Source of the DNA: a bacterium | Lineage (GTDB): Bacteria > UBA9089 > JAHJRX01 | DNA length: 49,013 nt | Reading direction: 5' to 3' | NCBI GenBank assembly: GCA_018830565.1 | Contig: JAHJRX010000052.1 | Location: 1 to 49,013 of the forward strand | Shown: positions 28,301 to 36,133 of the stretch, one piece after another | Layout of the letters: each line of letters opens with the position of its first letter | How positions within the stretch are numbered: the first letter of the stretch is position 1 | Position numbers and translations under genes: made by a program | Notes under the pieces: generated by a model | What the model was told of the DNA's origin: nothing | The model's input: the letters and a program-made list of their open reading frames with translations, nothing else | The model's database searches: none

Positions 28301-28781
28301 GTGAAGCTTTTTCTAGCTGCTTCTTTAAAACTAATGAAGGTATCTCTCCCTTTAAGCATCCAGATAAAACAATTAATCCATCGCTATAATTTCTTAAAAT
28401 TTCTTTGTCGATGCGAGGTTTATAATAAAATCCTTCTAAGTAACCTAGACTCACGAGTTTCATTAAGTTTTTATAGCCTATAAAATTTTTCACTAATAAG
28501 GTCAAATGAAAAGAAGAAGCTTCATCATTCTTAGAAATGTTCTTTTCAAATCGACTACCAGGAGCAATATAAACTTCGCATCCTACAATAGGTTTAATTC
28601 CTATTCGCAAACAATGCTTATAAAATTCTACCGTTCCAAACATATTACCATGATCGGTTAAAGCTACTGCTGGCATCTTAGCTTCAAAAGCCTTTTCCAC
28701 TAACTTTTCTAACCCCGTAGCTCCATCTAATAAGCTATACTCGCTATGATTATGTAAATGAACAAAGTCGCAATGCAACAT
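25302..28781 (-). CDS. dnaE: DNA polymerase III subunit alpha
   Basis: A 1159-residue replicative polymerase of the DnaE1 type. It begins with the PHP domain (HLHNHSEYSLLDG, later ALTDHGNMFG). The polymerase active-site aspartates lie in PDIDIDFCDDRR near residue 400, preceded by VGPGRGSAAGS. It continues with SHSTAYALISYQTAYLK, a helix-hairpin-helix region, and an OB domain (IIMGGIINTLKETTTKNN). It lacks the PolC exonuclease insertion. The start is 10 bases after the gatB stop, so the two are probably co-transcribed. Confidence 0.98.
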   Translation of the reverse strand: MLHCDFVHLHNHSEYSLLDGATGLEKLVEKAFEAKMPAVALTDHGNMFGTVEFYKHCLRIGIKPIVGCEVYIAPGSRFEKNISKNDEASSFHLTLLVKNFIGYKNLMKLVSLGYLEGFYYKPRIDKEILRNYSDGLIVLSGCLKGEIPSLVLKKQLEKASQVISEYIEIFGKDDFYLEIQDNGLKEQEIINQQLIEFSKEWSVPLVATNDTHYLSKDDAEAHDALLCIQTGKTISEINRLKFSTSEFYFKSSSQMKELFKETPQAIKNTVEIAKKCNLELEFNKIYLPQYQVNQKEDLNNYLRELCLEGLSKKYQEVNEEIKKRLELELKMISQMEYAGYFLIVWDLIKFAKENEILVGPGRGSAAGSIVAYTLGITNVDPIRYKLFFERFLNPERISMPDIDIDFCDDRRDEIIEYIIKKYGKDHVSQIITFGAMLAKQVIRDVGRVLGFPYGEVDKVAKLIPNELNITLKDTLNRVTEFADLYESSSEHQRLIKIAMKLEGLVRHASMHAAGVVISKEEVTQYTPLYKDTKGGSVTTQYSKDSLESIGLLKMDFLGLKTLTVIKNAIKLVKENQKIEINLDNIPLDNLKTYQLLSNAETIGIFQLESVGMRDLIRKLKPESFEDLIALLALYRPGPLNSGMLDEYIKGKYNKIKIRYLHPRLEGILKETYGIIVYQEQVMQIASELGGFTLGQADELRRAMSKKIPEKMEKMRQFYISGASKNGVSKNKANEIFELMFKFAEYGFNKSHSTAYALISYQTAYLKTHYSLEFMAALLTSEVSNNDKISLYISECRRLKIEVLPPCVNESDTYFTITQGNLRFGLSAIKNVGDTAINSIKKARQERGSFTSLYDFCKRVDLRLVNKKVLESLIKCGAFDFTGMKRSQLITLIDQTIEMASKFQQDKITGQESFFNIIENDQHLIEKYSQEILKIPEWNESKLLQYEKEVLGLYVTSHPLAKYEKEIKVYTTDNTQTVVKRQDGEEIIMGGIINTLKETTTKNNNSMAYLEIEDLEGSVETIAFPRVYEKFKEIIKLNELVIIRGKVNKEVEGKVRINLEEVIPLEEAKIRLISKIHINLKSLGIRKDNLLSLKEIFLKNQGEIPIYLHIMTTNHGEVMTSVSPRLNITLTTQMIKEIETLFGEDMVWIEKKRESLSNRL

Positions 28782-28791
28782 CTCTTGCCTC

Positions 28792-30225
28792 TTAAGATCT
28801 TAGTCTTTTTAATAAAATTTGGTTAACTATCTCAGGATTTGCTTTTCCTTTGGTCTCTTTCATTACTTGGCCCACTAAAAATCCCAATACCTTGTCTTTC
28901 CCTTTTTTAAATTCTTCTACAACTTTGAAATTCTCTTTGATCACTTTCTCTAACACTTTATCTATCAACTCTTCGTCCCTTATTTGTTCTAATTCCCTTT
29001 CTTTTACAATAACACCAGGGTCTTTTCCGCTTTCATCCATCAAAACTAAAAGATCCTTAGCGATCTTACCAGAAATTACCCCTTGATCGATTAATTTTAG
29101 CATCTCGGCTAATTGAAGAGGAGTAATCTTGATTTGGCTTAAAGTTTCTTTCTTTTTACTTAAAATTCCTAATAGTTCGCTGATGATCCAATTACTTACT
29201 ACTTTTGGTTTAGGATAAAATTTTACCCCTTCTTCATAATAATCAGCTAATTTTTTATCCCTTACTAATAAATGAGCATCATATTCAGGAATTTTGTATT
29301 CTTCTATAAATCTTCTGTAGCGAGGAAGAGGTAGTTCAGGCAGAGCAACTAACACTTTATTCTTTAATTCTCCTTTTATGACAAGAGGAGATAAGTCTGG
29401 TTCTGGAAAATAACGATAATCGCTTGATTCTTCCTTATTCCGCATAGGTAGAGTAATTTGTTTATCTGCATCCCAAAGGCGGGTTTCTTGAGATACCTCT
29501 TTTCCCTCATTAATTAATCTTGTTTGTCTATTAACTTCATATTCTAAAGCTTTTTGGACTCCTTTAAAAGAATTCATATTCTTAATTTCTGTCTTAGTGC
29601 CAAATTTGTTTTCACCTTTACGTCGGATAGAAACATTGGCATCACATCGTAGGGAACCTTCTTCCATATTGCAATCACATATTTCTAAATATTCCAATAT
29701 ATTTTTTAAGTTTAATAAGTATTCATACGTTTCTTGAATAGACTTTATTTCAGGCTCACTTACAATCTCTATTAAAGGCACCCCGCAACGGTTATAATCT
29801 ACCAAACTACTCTCTTCCTCTTCAGAATGAATAAGCTTACCGGCATCTTCTTCTATCTGAATTCGATTAATACCTACTTTTTTAATAAGATTATTTTCTC
29901 CTAAGACTTCAAGATAGCCATCTTTAGCTAAAGGTTGGTCATATTGAGAAATTTGATAAGCTTTAGGCAAGTCAGGATAGAAATAATTCTTTCGGCTAAA
30001 CCTGCTTATTTCTGGAATTTTACAGTTTAAAGCTAAGGCAGCTTTTAAAGCATAAATTAACACTTTTTCATTTAAGACTGGTAATGCTCCAGGAAGTCCC
30101 AAGCAGACTGGACATACTTGAGAATTAGGAATAGCTCCAAATTGAGTAGGGCAATGACAAAATAATTTAGAATTGGTGTTTAATTGAGCATGAACCTCTA
30201 ATCCAATAATTACTTCATAGTCCAT
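28792..30225 (-). CDS. gatB: Aspartyl/glutamyl-tRNA amidotransferase subunit B
   Basis: A 477-residue GatB, the kinase and tRNA-binding subunit of the GatCAB complex that converts Glu-tRNA(Gln) or Asp-tRNA(Asn) to the amidated form. It shows GLEVHAQLNTNSKLFCHC, VCPVCLGLPGALP, FSRKNYFYPDLPKAYQISQY, SLRCDANVSIR, and a C-terminal YqeY-like domain ending in NQILLKRL. gatA and gatC are not beside it. Its presence is consistent with the indirect route to Gln- or Asn-tRNA, which is of interest as tRNA-Asn is at 40000. Confidence 0.97.
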   Translation of the reverse strand: MDYEVIIGLEVHAQLNTNSKLFCHCPTQFGAIPNSQVCPVCLGLPGALPVLNEKVLIYALKAALALNCKIPEISRFSRKNYFYPDLPKAYQISQYDQPLAKDGYLEVLGENNLIKKVGINRIQIEEDAGKLIHSEEEESSLVDYNRCGVPLIEIVSEPEIKSIQETYEYLLNLKNILEYLEICDCNMEEGSLRCDANVSIRRKGENKFGTKTEIKNMNSFKGVQKALEYEVNRQTRLINEGKEVSQETRLWDADKQITLPMRNKEESSDYRYFPEPDLSPLVIKGELKNKVLVALPELPLPRYRRFIEEYKIPEYDAHLLVRDKKLADYYEEGVKFYPKPKVVSNWIISELLGILSKKKETLSQIKITPLQLAEMLKLIDQGVISGKIAKDLLVLMDESGKDPGVIVKERELEQIRDEELIDKVLEKVIKENFKVVEEFKKGKDKVLGFLVGQVMKETKGKANPEIVNQILLKRLRS

Positions 30226-30249
30226 AAATTAAGAATCCAGAAAAAACAG

Positions 30250-30268
30250 AAGCATTCAGCTATCAGCC
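30250..30268. repeat. Short intergenic repeat with core ATTCAGCTATCAGCC
   Basis: The 19-mer here is repeated exactly at 42524-42542, and an inverted relative (GGCTGAAAGCTTAC) lies about 90 bases on, making a loose stem around 30250-30370. Related fragments occur near 15760, 25152 and 44910. The rest of 30270-30480 shows nothing coding. Confidence 0.6.
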
Positions 30269-30484
30269 AGCAAAAGCCACAAAGCCAAGACAAAGAAAAC
30301 TGTCCTGACTTCATCACTTTGCTGCTTTTTGTCTCGTAATGCTTTGTCCAAACTAACGGCTGAAAGCTTACTATTAACTTTAGTCTTTTATCTTAGATAG
30401 AATACCATAGATAATATATTTAGTCAATTTAAAAAATCTCAGCTTACGAATTCCCCAAGTTTGTAAAAAAAAAGAAAAAAACCC

Positions 30485-30490
30485 TTGACA
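30485..30490 (+). promoter_or_regulatory. Candidate -35 box (TTGACA) of the surface-protein cluster
   Basis: A perfect TTGACA precedes the riboswitch candidate. A matching -10 box at 16-18 bases is not evident (the next good AT hexamers are TATTAT and TATAAG further downstream), so the transcription start is uncertain. Confidence 0.35.
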
Positions 30491-30545
30491 AAAATAAAAA
30501 TATATGTCATCTTTATTATTAATATAAGATAAGATTTTTTTTAAA

Positions 30546-30630
30546 AACAGAAGCGAAAAAGCTAGCTCATTATTAAGTAATGAGTTGGAAAGCTAATGAG
30601 CCTGAAAAGGTGAAAGCCAAGTTGCCGAAA
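30546..30630 (+). promoter_or_regulatory. GEMM-type (c-di-GMP-I/cGAMP class) riboswitch aptamer, candidate
   Basis: The leader folds as expected for the GEMM class. P2 is formed by AGCT, a 2-base bulge, then CTCATTA pairing with TAATGAG around a TTAAG loop, followed by an asymmetric TTGGAA bulge and AGCT. The following GAGCCT-GAAA-AGG hairpin and the segment AAAGCCAAGTTGCCGAA match the 3' part of known GEMM RNAs, where GGGCCT and AGCCGGGTTGCCGAA are typical. The usual ACGCAAAGC bulge is changed to TTGGAAAGC, so this could be a divergent member with altered ligand preference. It stands 70 bases before the porV-like gene. Known GEMM members bind c-di-GMP or cGAMP and often control surface and motility genes. 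Confidence 0.58.
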
Positions 30631-30668
30631 GCTGTTTTGCAATAGCGTTCGAGAGCTTGGCTTTTTTA
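30613..30668 (+). terminator. Intrinsic terminator overlapping the riboswitch 3' end
   Basis: AAAGCCAAG at 30613-30621 pairs perfectly over 9 bases with CTTGGCTTT at 30656-30664, followed by a T-run. The 5' arm is part of the aptamer core (AGCCAAGTTGCC), so aptamer and terminator cannot both form. That implies ligand binding would allow read-through (an ON switch). Confidence 0.75.
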
Positions 30669-30700
30669 TTTGTTACCATCCTTAACTTGAGAAAATATTT

Positions 30701-31636
30701 ATGAGTTATCTTAAATCTTCTTTAGTCTTAATAATTAATCTTTTATCTCTTTTTGTCTTTTTTGATTATTCTTTAGCCATCCATGAGAAAGCTGGTACGA
30801 TGGGAGCTAATTTTCTTAAGATTGGAATGTCAGCTAAGGCTACCTCTATGGCTAATTCCTTTACCGCTATTTATGGAGATATTAATACCCTTAATTATAA
30901 TCCTGCTGGTCTATCTCAAATAAAGAATAAGCAAGTTTACACCATGTATAATATGTGGTTTCAAGATATTAAACATGGATATCTGGCTTTAGCTATTCCT
31001 TTAAGTTTTAGAGATGTAATGGGGCTAAGTTTTAATTACCTTAAAATAGATGAGATAAGAAAAACAAACGATACTTACCCTTCTGGAGACCTTTCCTTAG
31101 GTACTTTTAACGCCTCTGATCTGGCTATTACTTTATCTAACGCTTTTGACATCAATGAGCATCTTAGTTTAGGCATTAATCTTAAAGTAATTAAAGAAAA
31201 GCTAGCTAATTATAAGACCTCAAATCTATTAAGTGGAGACCTTGGCGCTTTAATTAAATTACCTTTCCAAGATTTAACGATGGGCTTCTGTATCTTAAAT
31301 ATGGGACAAAAGATTAAATTTGAACAAGAAAAAGACTCTCTTCCTTTAACTTATAAAATAGGCATCTCTTCTAAGTTATTTAAAAAGAATTTATTAGTAG
31401 CTCTTGAGATAAATAAGCCCACTGACAATGAATTAAACTATCGATTGGGAACAGAATATACAATTGCTAAAACATTGGCTTTAAGAGCAGGATACTTATC
31501 TGGTCCTGAGGAAGTAAGAAATAATATCACTTATGGTCTGGGCTTAAAACTCTTTAAGGTGGCTTTGGATTATGCTTTTACTCCTTTTGATGATTTAGGG
31601 GATACTCACAAGATTTCACTTACCACTTCATTCTAA
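30701..31636 (+). CDS. PorV/PorQ-family outer-membrane protein
   Basis: A 311-residue exported barrel. A long hydrophobic signal (residues 1-26) precedes AGTMGANFLKIGMSAKATSM, then AIYGDINTLNYNPAGLSQI, the hallmark start of the PorV/PorQ (UPF0164) family. Alternating beta strands fill the remainder, ending in the barrel-like ISLTTSF. In Bacteroidota PorV shuttles type IX secretion cargo to the surface-attachment machinery. It is the first gene after the riboswitch, and the next gene encodes a protein with a FlgD-like C-terminal domain of the kind such systems recognise. No other type IX components are in the window, so a full system is not shown. Confidence 0.85.
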   Translation: MSYLKSSLVLIINLLSLFVFFDYSLAIHEKAGTMGANFLKIGMSAKATSMANSFTAIYGDINTLNYNPAGLSQIKNKQVYTMYNMWFQDIKHGYLALAIPLSFRDVMGLSFNYLKIDEIRKTNDTYPSGDLSLGTFNASDLAITLSNAFDINEHLSLGINLKVIKEKLANYKTSNLLSGDLGALIKLPFQDLTMGFCILNMGQKIKFEQEKDSLPLTYKIGISSKLFKKNLLVALEINKPTDNELNYRLGTEYTIAKTLALRAGYLSGPEEVRNNITYGLGLKLFKVALDYAFTPFDDLGDTHKISLTTSF

Positions 31637-31680
31637 ACCTATCTTTTAAAGAAGCTATAAACTATATAGTAGTTATTAAC

Positions 31681-31795
31681 ATAGCACTTATTAACGAAAA
31701 TCGGATATAGGAAATAATGCCGAGCGATAAAAGATAAACTTGTTTGCCCTTAAATTAATTTGCTCTATGTCAAATTTTCATTAATAAGTGCTATA
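31681..31795. mobile_element. MITE-like element, copy D, with adjoining end fragment
   Basis: A full copy in the orientation of copy E: it starts ATAGCACTTATTAACG, contains GCGATAAAAGATAAACTTG and ends TTCATTAATAAGTGCTATA. Directly before it, 31664-31680 is an extra left end of the alternative type (TATAGTAGTTATTAAC). It lies between the PorV-like gene and the large adhesin gene, so it may affect their co-expression. Confidence 0.85.
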
Positions 31796-31826
31796 AATTT
31801 TAAATAAGATCATTCAGGAATATCTT

Positions 31827-34800
31827 ATGAAAAAGACCTTTAAATTATTATCCATATTTTTCTTAACAATCTCCTGGCTGGTGCTCTATCTTTTTATCCA
31901 TAATTCTTTTGCCGAAACCATAAATTTTGCTTTAGCTTCAAAAGGAATGGTAAAGAGCTTTAGTTCTTCTCCTCCTTATCAAAGCCAGCCCACTTCGTGC
32001 ATAAACAATGGAAAGGTTGATGGTTGGTTTGTTACTGAGGGGAGTAAGGACACCTGGATGAAATATGAATTTAATCAACCTTGTTTTATTAACAAAACTC
32101 GATTTTATACCTACTGGGGCGACTATCGAGACTGTCCTAAAGATGTAACCTTATCCTTTAGTGATGGTTCGACGGTAAATATTTCTCTTGTGGCGATAAC
32201 TGGTTGGCAAGAATTTAGTTTTCCTCTTCGAGAAGTAACTTCGATTAGGTGGGATGTTAATTCAATCCATAAATCTAACACCAGTGGTTGGGATTGGATG
32301 AATTATTATGAATGGGAAGTTTCTCTTGAGGTAAATTTAAGCATTGTGGAGCCAAATGCTAATATTTATTCTTCAAATCCTCAATTAGGAATTTCATGGA
32401 AGACGGACATACCTAATTTAATATTAGACGGGGCAAATTTATATTATAGTGCTGATAATGGGCAAAGTTGGACATCCCTTGCCTCTAATATTACTTCAAC
32501 TAGTTATCTTTGGAATTTAAGTAGTATCTCAAAAGGTGATTATAGAATTAAGGCCGAAGGAAAATATAATAATGAGACCATTACGGCTATTTTTCCAAAA
32601 ATAATTAGAAATAATTTTCCTGTTTCGTCTTTTAATTTGGCTGGATTTTCAGGGACATCTGGCACCGTTACCAATGGTGGCCAGAGAAAATATACTTTTT
32701 CTGAGGAATATCTTCTTAGAGAGATAGAAGTTTCTTGCTCTCGATATGTTTTATATCCTATCTCTACCGAAATTATTATCCAAAATTCTTCTAATGAGAC
32801 TAAATTTAACCTTCCAGGAGATATATTTAAAATTAAAGCCTATGTTAATAATAGTAATTCACCAACTAACCATACTTATACATATACATTTAACCCCCCC
32901 ATCTTAGCTAAATCCATTGAATATAAAACATTATCATATGATAATAGTATTTGTGCTTGGAGTGGACAGGCATTCTTTAATATTACTGATTTTAAGATAG
33001 AGGGTGAGGATAAAGTCGTTACTATTGTAGGAAATAATAATAACCAAATTCCTACTTTAAATTTTATTGGAAACAAAGAGATTGCAGAAGATTCATTTTT
33101 AACCTTCGATCTCTCTGCCTCTGATCCCGATGGTGGTTCTCTTACTTACAGTGCTTTTAATCTACCAACAGGCGCTGCCCTTACTGGTCAGACCTTTACT
33201 TGGACTCCTACTTTTGACCAAGCTCAAGATTACCAACTGACCTTTAAGGTTACTGACCTTGATCAAGCTTCCGCAGAAGAGACTGTCTTAATTAAAGTTA
33301 CTAATACCAACCGCTCTCCTGTCTTAACTAAGATTGAGAGTAAAACAATTAAGGAGAACGCTCTCTTGACCTTTGATCTCTCCGCCTCTGATCTTGATGG
33401 TGGTTCTCTTACTTACAGTGCTTTTAATCTACCAACAGGCGCTGCCCTTACTGGTCAGACCTTTACCTGGACCCCTGCTTTTGACCAGGCTAAAGATTAC
33501 TCACTGACCTTCAAGGTTACTGACCTTGATCAAGCTTCCTCGGAAGAGACTGTCTTAATTAAAGTTACTAATACCAACCGCTCTCCTGTCTTAACTAAGA
33601 TAGAACCAAAAGAAGGAGAAATTTATAGTAAAGAAATAAATATTAAATACTACGCCTATGATCAAGACGATGATTCTTTATCTTTATCTATTTTTTATAG
33701 TGATGACTCAGGAAATAGTTGGAAGAAGGTAGCTAATTCTATAAAGATTAATTCTGGAGCTGGCGAATATCTTTGGAACTTAGAAAAGGGCAATATCAAG
33801 GATGGGCTAAACTATCGATTAAAGCTAACCGTAACAGATAGACCAGAACAAAGTTTTAATGGATTTTCCCAGACTGCATTATTGACCAAAGATTTTACTA
33901 TTGGAAATGTTATTTCTACCCGAGAGAGATTAGAGATTAAGAAAGATTTTGTCCAAATCTCAATTAGTGAAGATACTTTTACTGAAAATACTGAAAAGGC
34001 AAAATTAATTGTTTCTTCTTATCAAGAATTAAATGAAGAAAAGAAAGAAAAGATTAATCAAGCTATTACCAATACAAAGAATTTAAACATTAGAGTAAAT
34101 TCTACTTGCGAGTTTAATCTTTTTACCCAGACCAATAGTGAGTATCAAGGAAACTTTAGTAAACCGGTGGTGATAAAGATTCCTTATCCTGAAAATATTA
34201 TCTTAGATGATGGAACCTTGTTAAAACCAGAAGCTTTTAAGATATATAGATTAGACCCTGATAAGCTTACTTGGAATTTAGTCCCATACCAGGCAAAGGA
34301 CTTTTTGGACAAAGAAAATAAATTAATCAAGGCAAGCTTAAATCATTTTTCTATCTATGCTCTTGGCTATTCATCTCCCGAGATTAGCTTACTTTCTCCT
34401 ACCAAAGATTCTCTTTCAGACCAAGTTTGGATTGGAAAAAGGACTATTAAATGGAGAGCTGATGACAAGGATTTAGATTCTCTTTGTATAAATGTAGAGA
34501 TGAGTAATAATCAGGGAAAGTCTTGGCGTCGGATAAACGAAATAAAAGAAGAAGTCATCCATCAAGTTAGAGAAGAAGGAAGTAATGAAGGTGAGATCTC
34601 TATTGATACAAGAAATTACCTTGATGGCGGTTATCTTATTAAGCTGACTGTTAGTGATGGCTATCTAAAAAATTTCGTGGTTTCTTCACCGTTTATAATT
34701 GATAATTATGACCTTATTCCTGCTAATAAATGGGCGATGATCTCTATTCCTAGAAATACTCCTCCTGTGATAGTAGGCAGTGTTTTTAACCAGATAGATC

Positions 34801-36062
34801 CAAATAATATAAAGGTTTACCGTTGGCTGGAAAGCGAAGAAGAAGATGCCATTACTTTAAAATATCGTTCTGCTAAAGAATTTTATCCTGGAATAGGATA
34901 TTGGATAAAGGTCTCTCAAGATACCCCTGAAATTAAGTGTCAAGTAGAAGGGAATTTCGTGGATCTTAACTTACCTTATGTAGTTTCTCTTATTTCTGGC
35001 TGGAATCAAATTGGCAATCCTTTCCCATATCCTGTAGATTGGAATAAGGTTCAAGTAGTTTACGAAGATAATAAATTAAGCCTTTCTCAAGCAGTTAAAA
35101 AGGGTTTATTAGCTTCTTTGCCTTGGGATAGCAAAGATAGTTTTAATCCCCAAGCGATCAGTGTTTTAAAACCTTGGCATGGTTGTTGGATAAAAGCTTT
35201 TTCTAATTGCCAAATTATCATCCCTAATTCTCCGGCTACAAATTTACCACCCTCTCCTATGTCTATTTCTTCTCTTCAAGGTAAAGATAATTGGCAAATT
35301 CAACTTATCGCTACCAGTAAAGAACATAAAGATAGCAACAATTATCTAGGTATAAACACTGCTTCTTGTAATGACTACGATCATCAGGATTTAAATGAAC
35401 CTCCTCTGGTTTCACCTTACTTATCGCTTTATTTTCCTCACTATGAATGGAAGACCAATCCAGGAATTTACGCTTTTGATACAAGAGAGCCTTTTAAGAA
35501 TTTTCAAAGTTGGAATTTTGTGGTCTCTACTGACATGCCCAACGAAGAGATTACTCTTTTTTGGGAAAATATAGATAGTGTTCCCACTAAATATAAGATT
35601 ATTCTTCATGATGGAGAAAAAGAAATTGATCTGCGAACTAATAAGACTTTAGTTTTTAATTCTGGGAAATATGGCCTTAAGAAGTCTTTTACCATTTCTA
35701 TTGCCACTAAGTGGTATTCAGAGACCCTTAAGATTAAAGATCTCTATAACTTCCCCAATCCTGTGACTGAGGGAGAAACAACCTTAGTGGCTGAAGTCTA
35801 TAGACCAGAAGAAGGAGTTTCTGTAACTTATAAGATTTATAGCATTTCAGGAGAATTAATTACTCAAGGAATTCTTGAAAAAGGTAATCCCCAAAAAGGA
35901 AACTTTAATCTAAGTAAAGAAGGAACTTATTTTTCTACTTCTTGGAATTGTAGAAACTCTGCTCAAAAAAGAGTGGCTAGTGGAGTCTATATCTTAATAA
36001 TTACTGCTCAATATCAAAATCAAAAAGTTTCTAAATCCGAGAAGATGGCTGTAGTCTTTTAA
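31827..36062 (+). CDS. Large multidomain secreted adhesin-like protein with FlgD-like C-terminal domain
   Basis: A 1411-residue exported protein. After a signal sequence (to about residue 28) comes a discoidin-like galactose-binding module (roughly 30-175, with YEFNQPCFINKTRFYTYWGD). Next is an Ig-like sensor-type region, then two nearly identical cadherin/He_PIG repeats (about 420-600, each with DGGSLTYSAFNLPTGAALTG). A further Ig-like region, a domain ending NHFSIYALGY, two W-rich domains (LISGWNQIGNPFPYPV) and a C-terminal FlgD-type Ig domain (LYNFPNPVTEGETTLVAEVY to SGVYILIITAQYQNQKVSKS) follow. That final domain is the kind used as a sorting signal by type IX-like export. A role in adhesion or glycan binding at the surface is inferred. 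Confidence 0.85.
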   Translation: MKKTFKLLSIFFLTISWLVLYLFIHNSFAETINFALASKGMVKSFSSSPPYQSQPTSCINNGKVDGWFVTEGSKDTWMKYEFNQPCFINKTRFYTYWGDYRDCPKDVTLSFSDGSTVNISLVAITGWQEFSFPLREVTSIRWDVNSIHKSNTSGWDWMNYYEWEVSLEVNLSIVEPNANIYSSNPQLGISWKTDIPNLILDGANLYYSADNGQSWTSLASNITSTSYLWNLSSISKGDYRIKAEGKYNNETITAIFPKIIRNNFPVSSFNLAGFSGTSGTVTNGGQRKYTFSEEYLLREIEVSCSRYVLYPISTEIIIQNSSNETKFNLPGDIFKIKAYVNNSNSPTNHTYTYTFNPPILAKSIEYKTLSYDNSICAWSGQAFFNITDFKIEGEDKVVTIVGNNNNQIPTLNFIGNKEIAEDSFLTFDLSASDPDGGSLTYSAFNLPTGAALTGQTFTWTPTFDQAQDYQLTFKVTDLDQASAEETVLIKVTNTNRSPVLTKIESKTIKENALLTFDLSASDLDGGSLTYSAFNLPTGAALTGQTFTWTPAFDQAKDYSLTFKVTDLDQASSEETVLIKVTNTNRSPVLTKIEPKEGEIYSKEINIKYYAYDQDDDSLSLSIFYSDDSGNSWKKVANSIKINSGAGEYLWNLEKGNIKDGLNYRLKLTVTDRPEQSFNGFSQTALLTKDFTIGNVISTRERLEIKKDFVQISISEDTFTENTEKAKLIVSSYQELNEEKKEKINQAITNTKNLNIRVNSTCEFNLFTQTNSEYQGNFSKPVVIKIPYPENIILDDGTLLKPEAFKIYRLDPDKLTWNLVPYQAKDFLDKENKLIKASLNHFSIYALGYSSPEISLLSPTKDSLSDQVWIGKRTIKWRADDKDLDSLCINVEMSNNQGKSWRRINEIKEEVIHQVREEGSNEGEISIDTRNYLDGGYLIKLTVSDGYLKNFVVSSPFIIDNYDLIPANKWAMISIPRNTPPVIVGSVFNQIDPNNIKVYRWLESEEEDAITLKYRSAKEFYPGIGYWIKVSQDTPEIKCQVEGNFVDLNLPYVVSLISGWNQIGNPFPYPVDWNKVQVVYEDNKLSLSQAVKKGLLASLPWDSKDSFNPQAISVLKPWHGCWIKAFSNCQIIIPNSPATNLPPSPMSISSLQGKDNWQIQLIATSKEHKDSNNYLGINTASCNDYDHQDLNEPPLVSPYLSLYFPHYEWKTNPGIYAFDTREPFKNFQSWNFVVSTDMPNEEITLFWENIDSVPTKYKIILHDGEKEIDLRTNKTLVFNSGKYGLKKSFTISIATKWYSETLKIKDLYNFPNPVTEGETTLVAEVYRPEEGVSVTYKIYSISGELITQGILEKGNPQKGNFNLSKEGTYFSTSWNCRNSAQKRVASGVYILIITAQYQNQKVSKSEKMAVVF
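33087..33604 (+). repeat. Tandem 267-bp repeat encoding two cadherin-like domains
   Basis: Two adjacent units within the adhesin gene have a period of 267 bases (89 codons) and are nearly identical at the DNA level over more than 200 bases. The sequence coding GGSLTYSAFNLPTGAALTGQ is at 33129 and again at 33396. The near-identity in DNA means a recent duplication or gene conversion. Confidence 0.9.
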
Positions 36063-36133
36063 AATTAATCCTCTGATCTTCTTTAATCCTACGCTTTATT
36101 ATAACCTTACTTTTATCTATTGGAGGTATTGCT

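Noticed and set aside
30485-30560. Complete sigma-70 promoter before the riboswitch
   Set aside because: The TTGACA has no good -10 box at normal spacing, so only a -35 candidate is reported.
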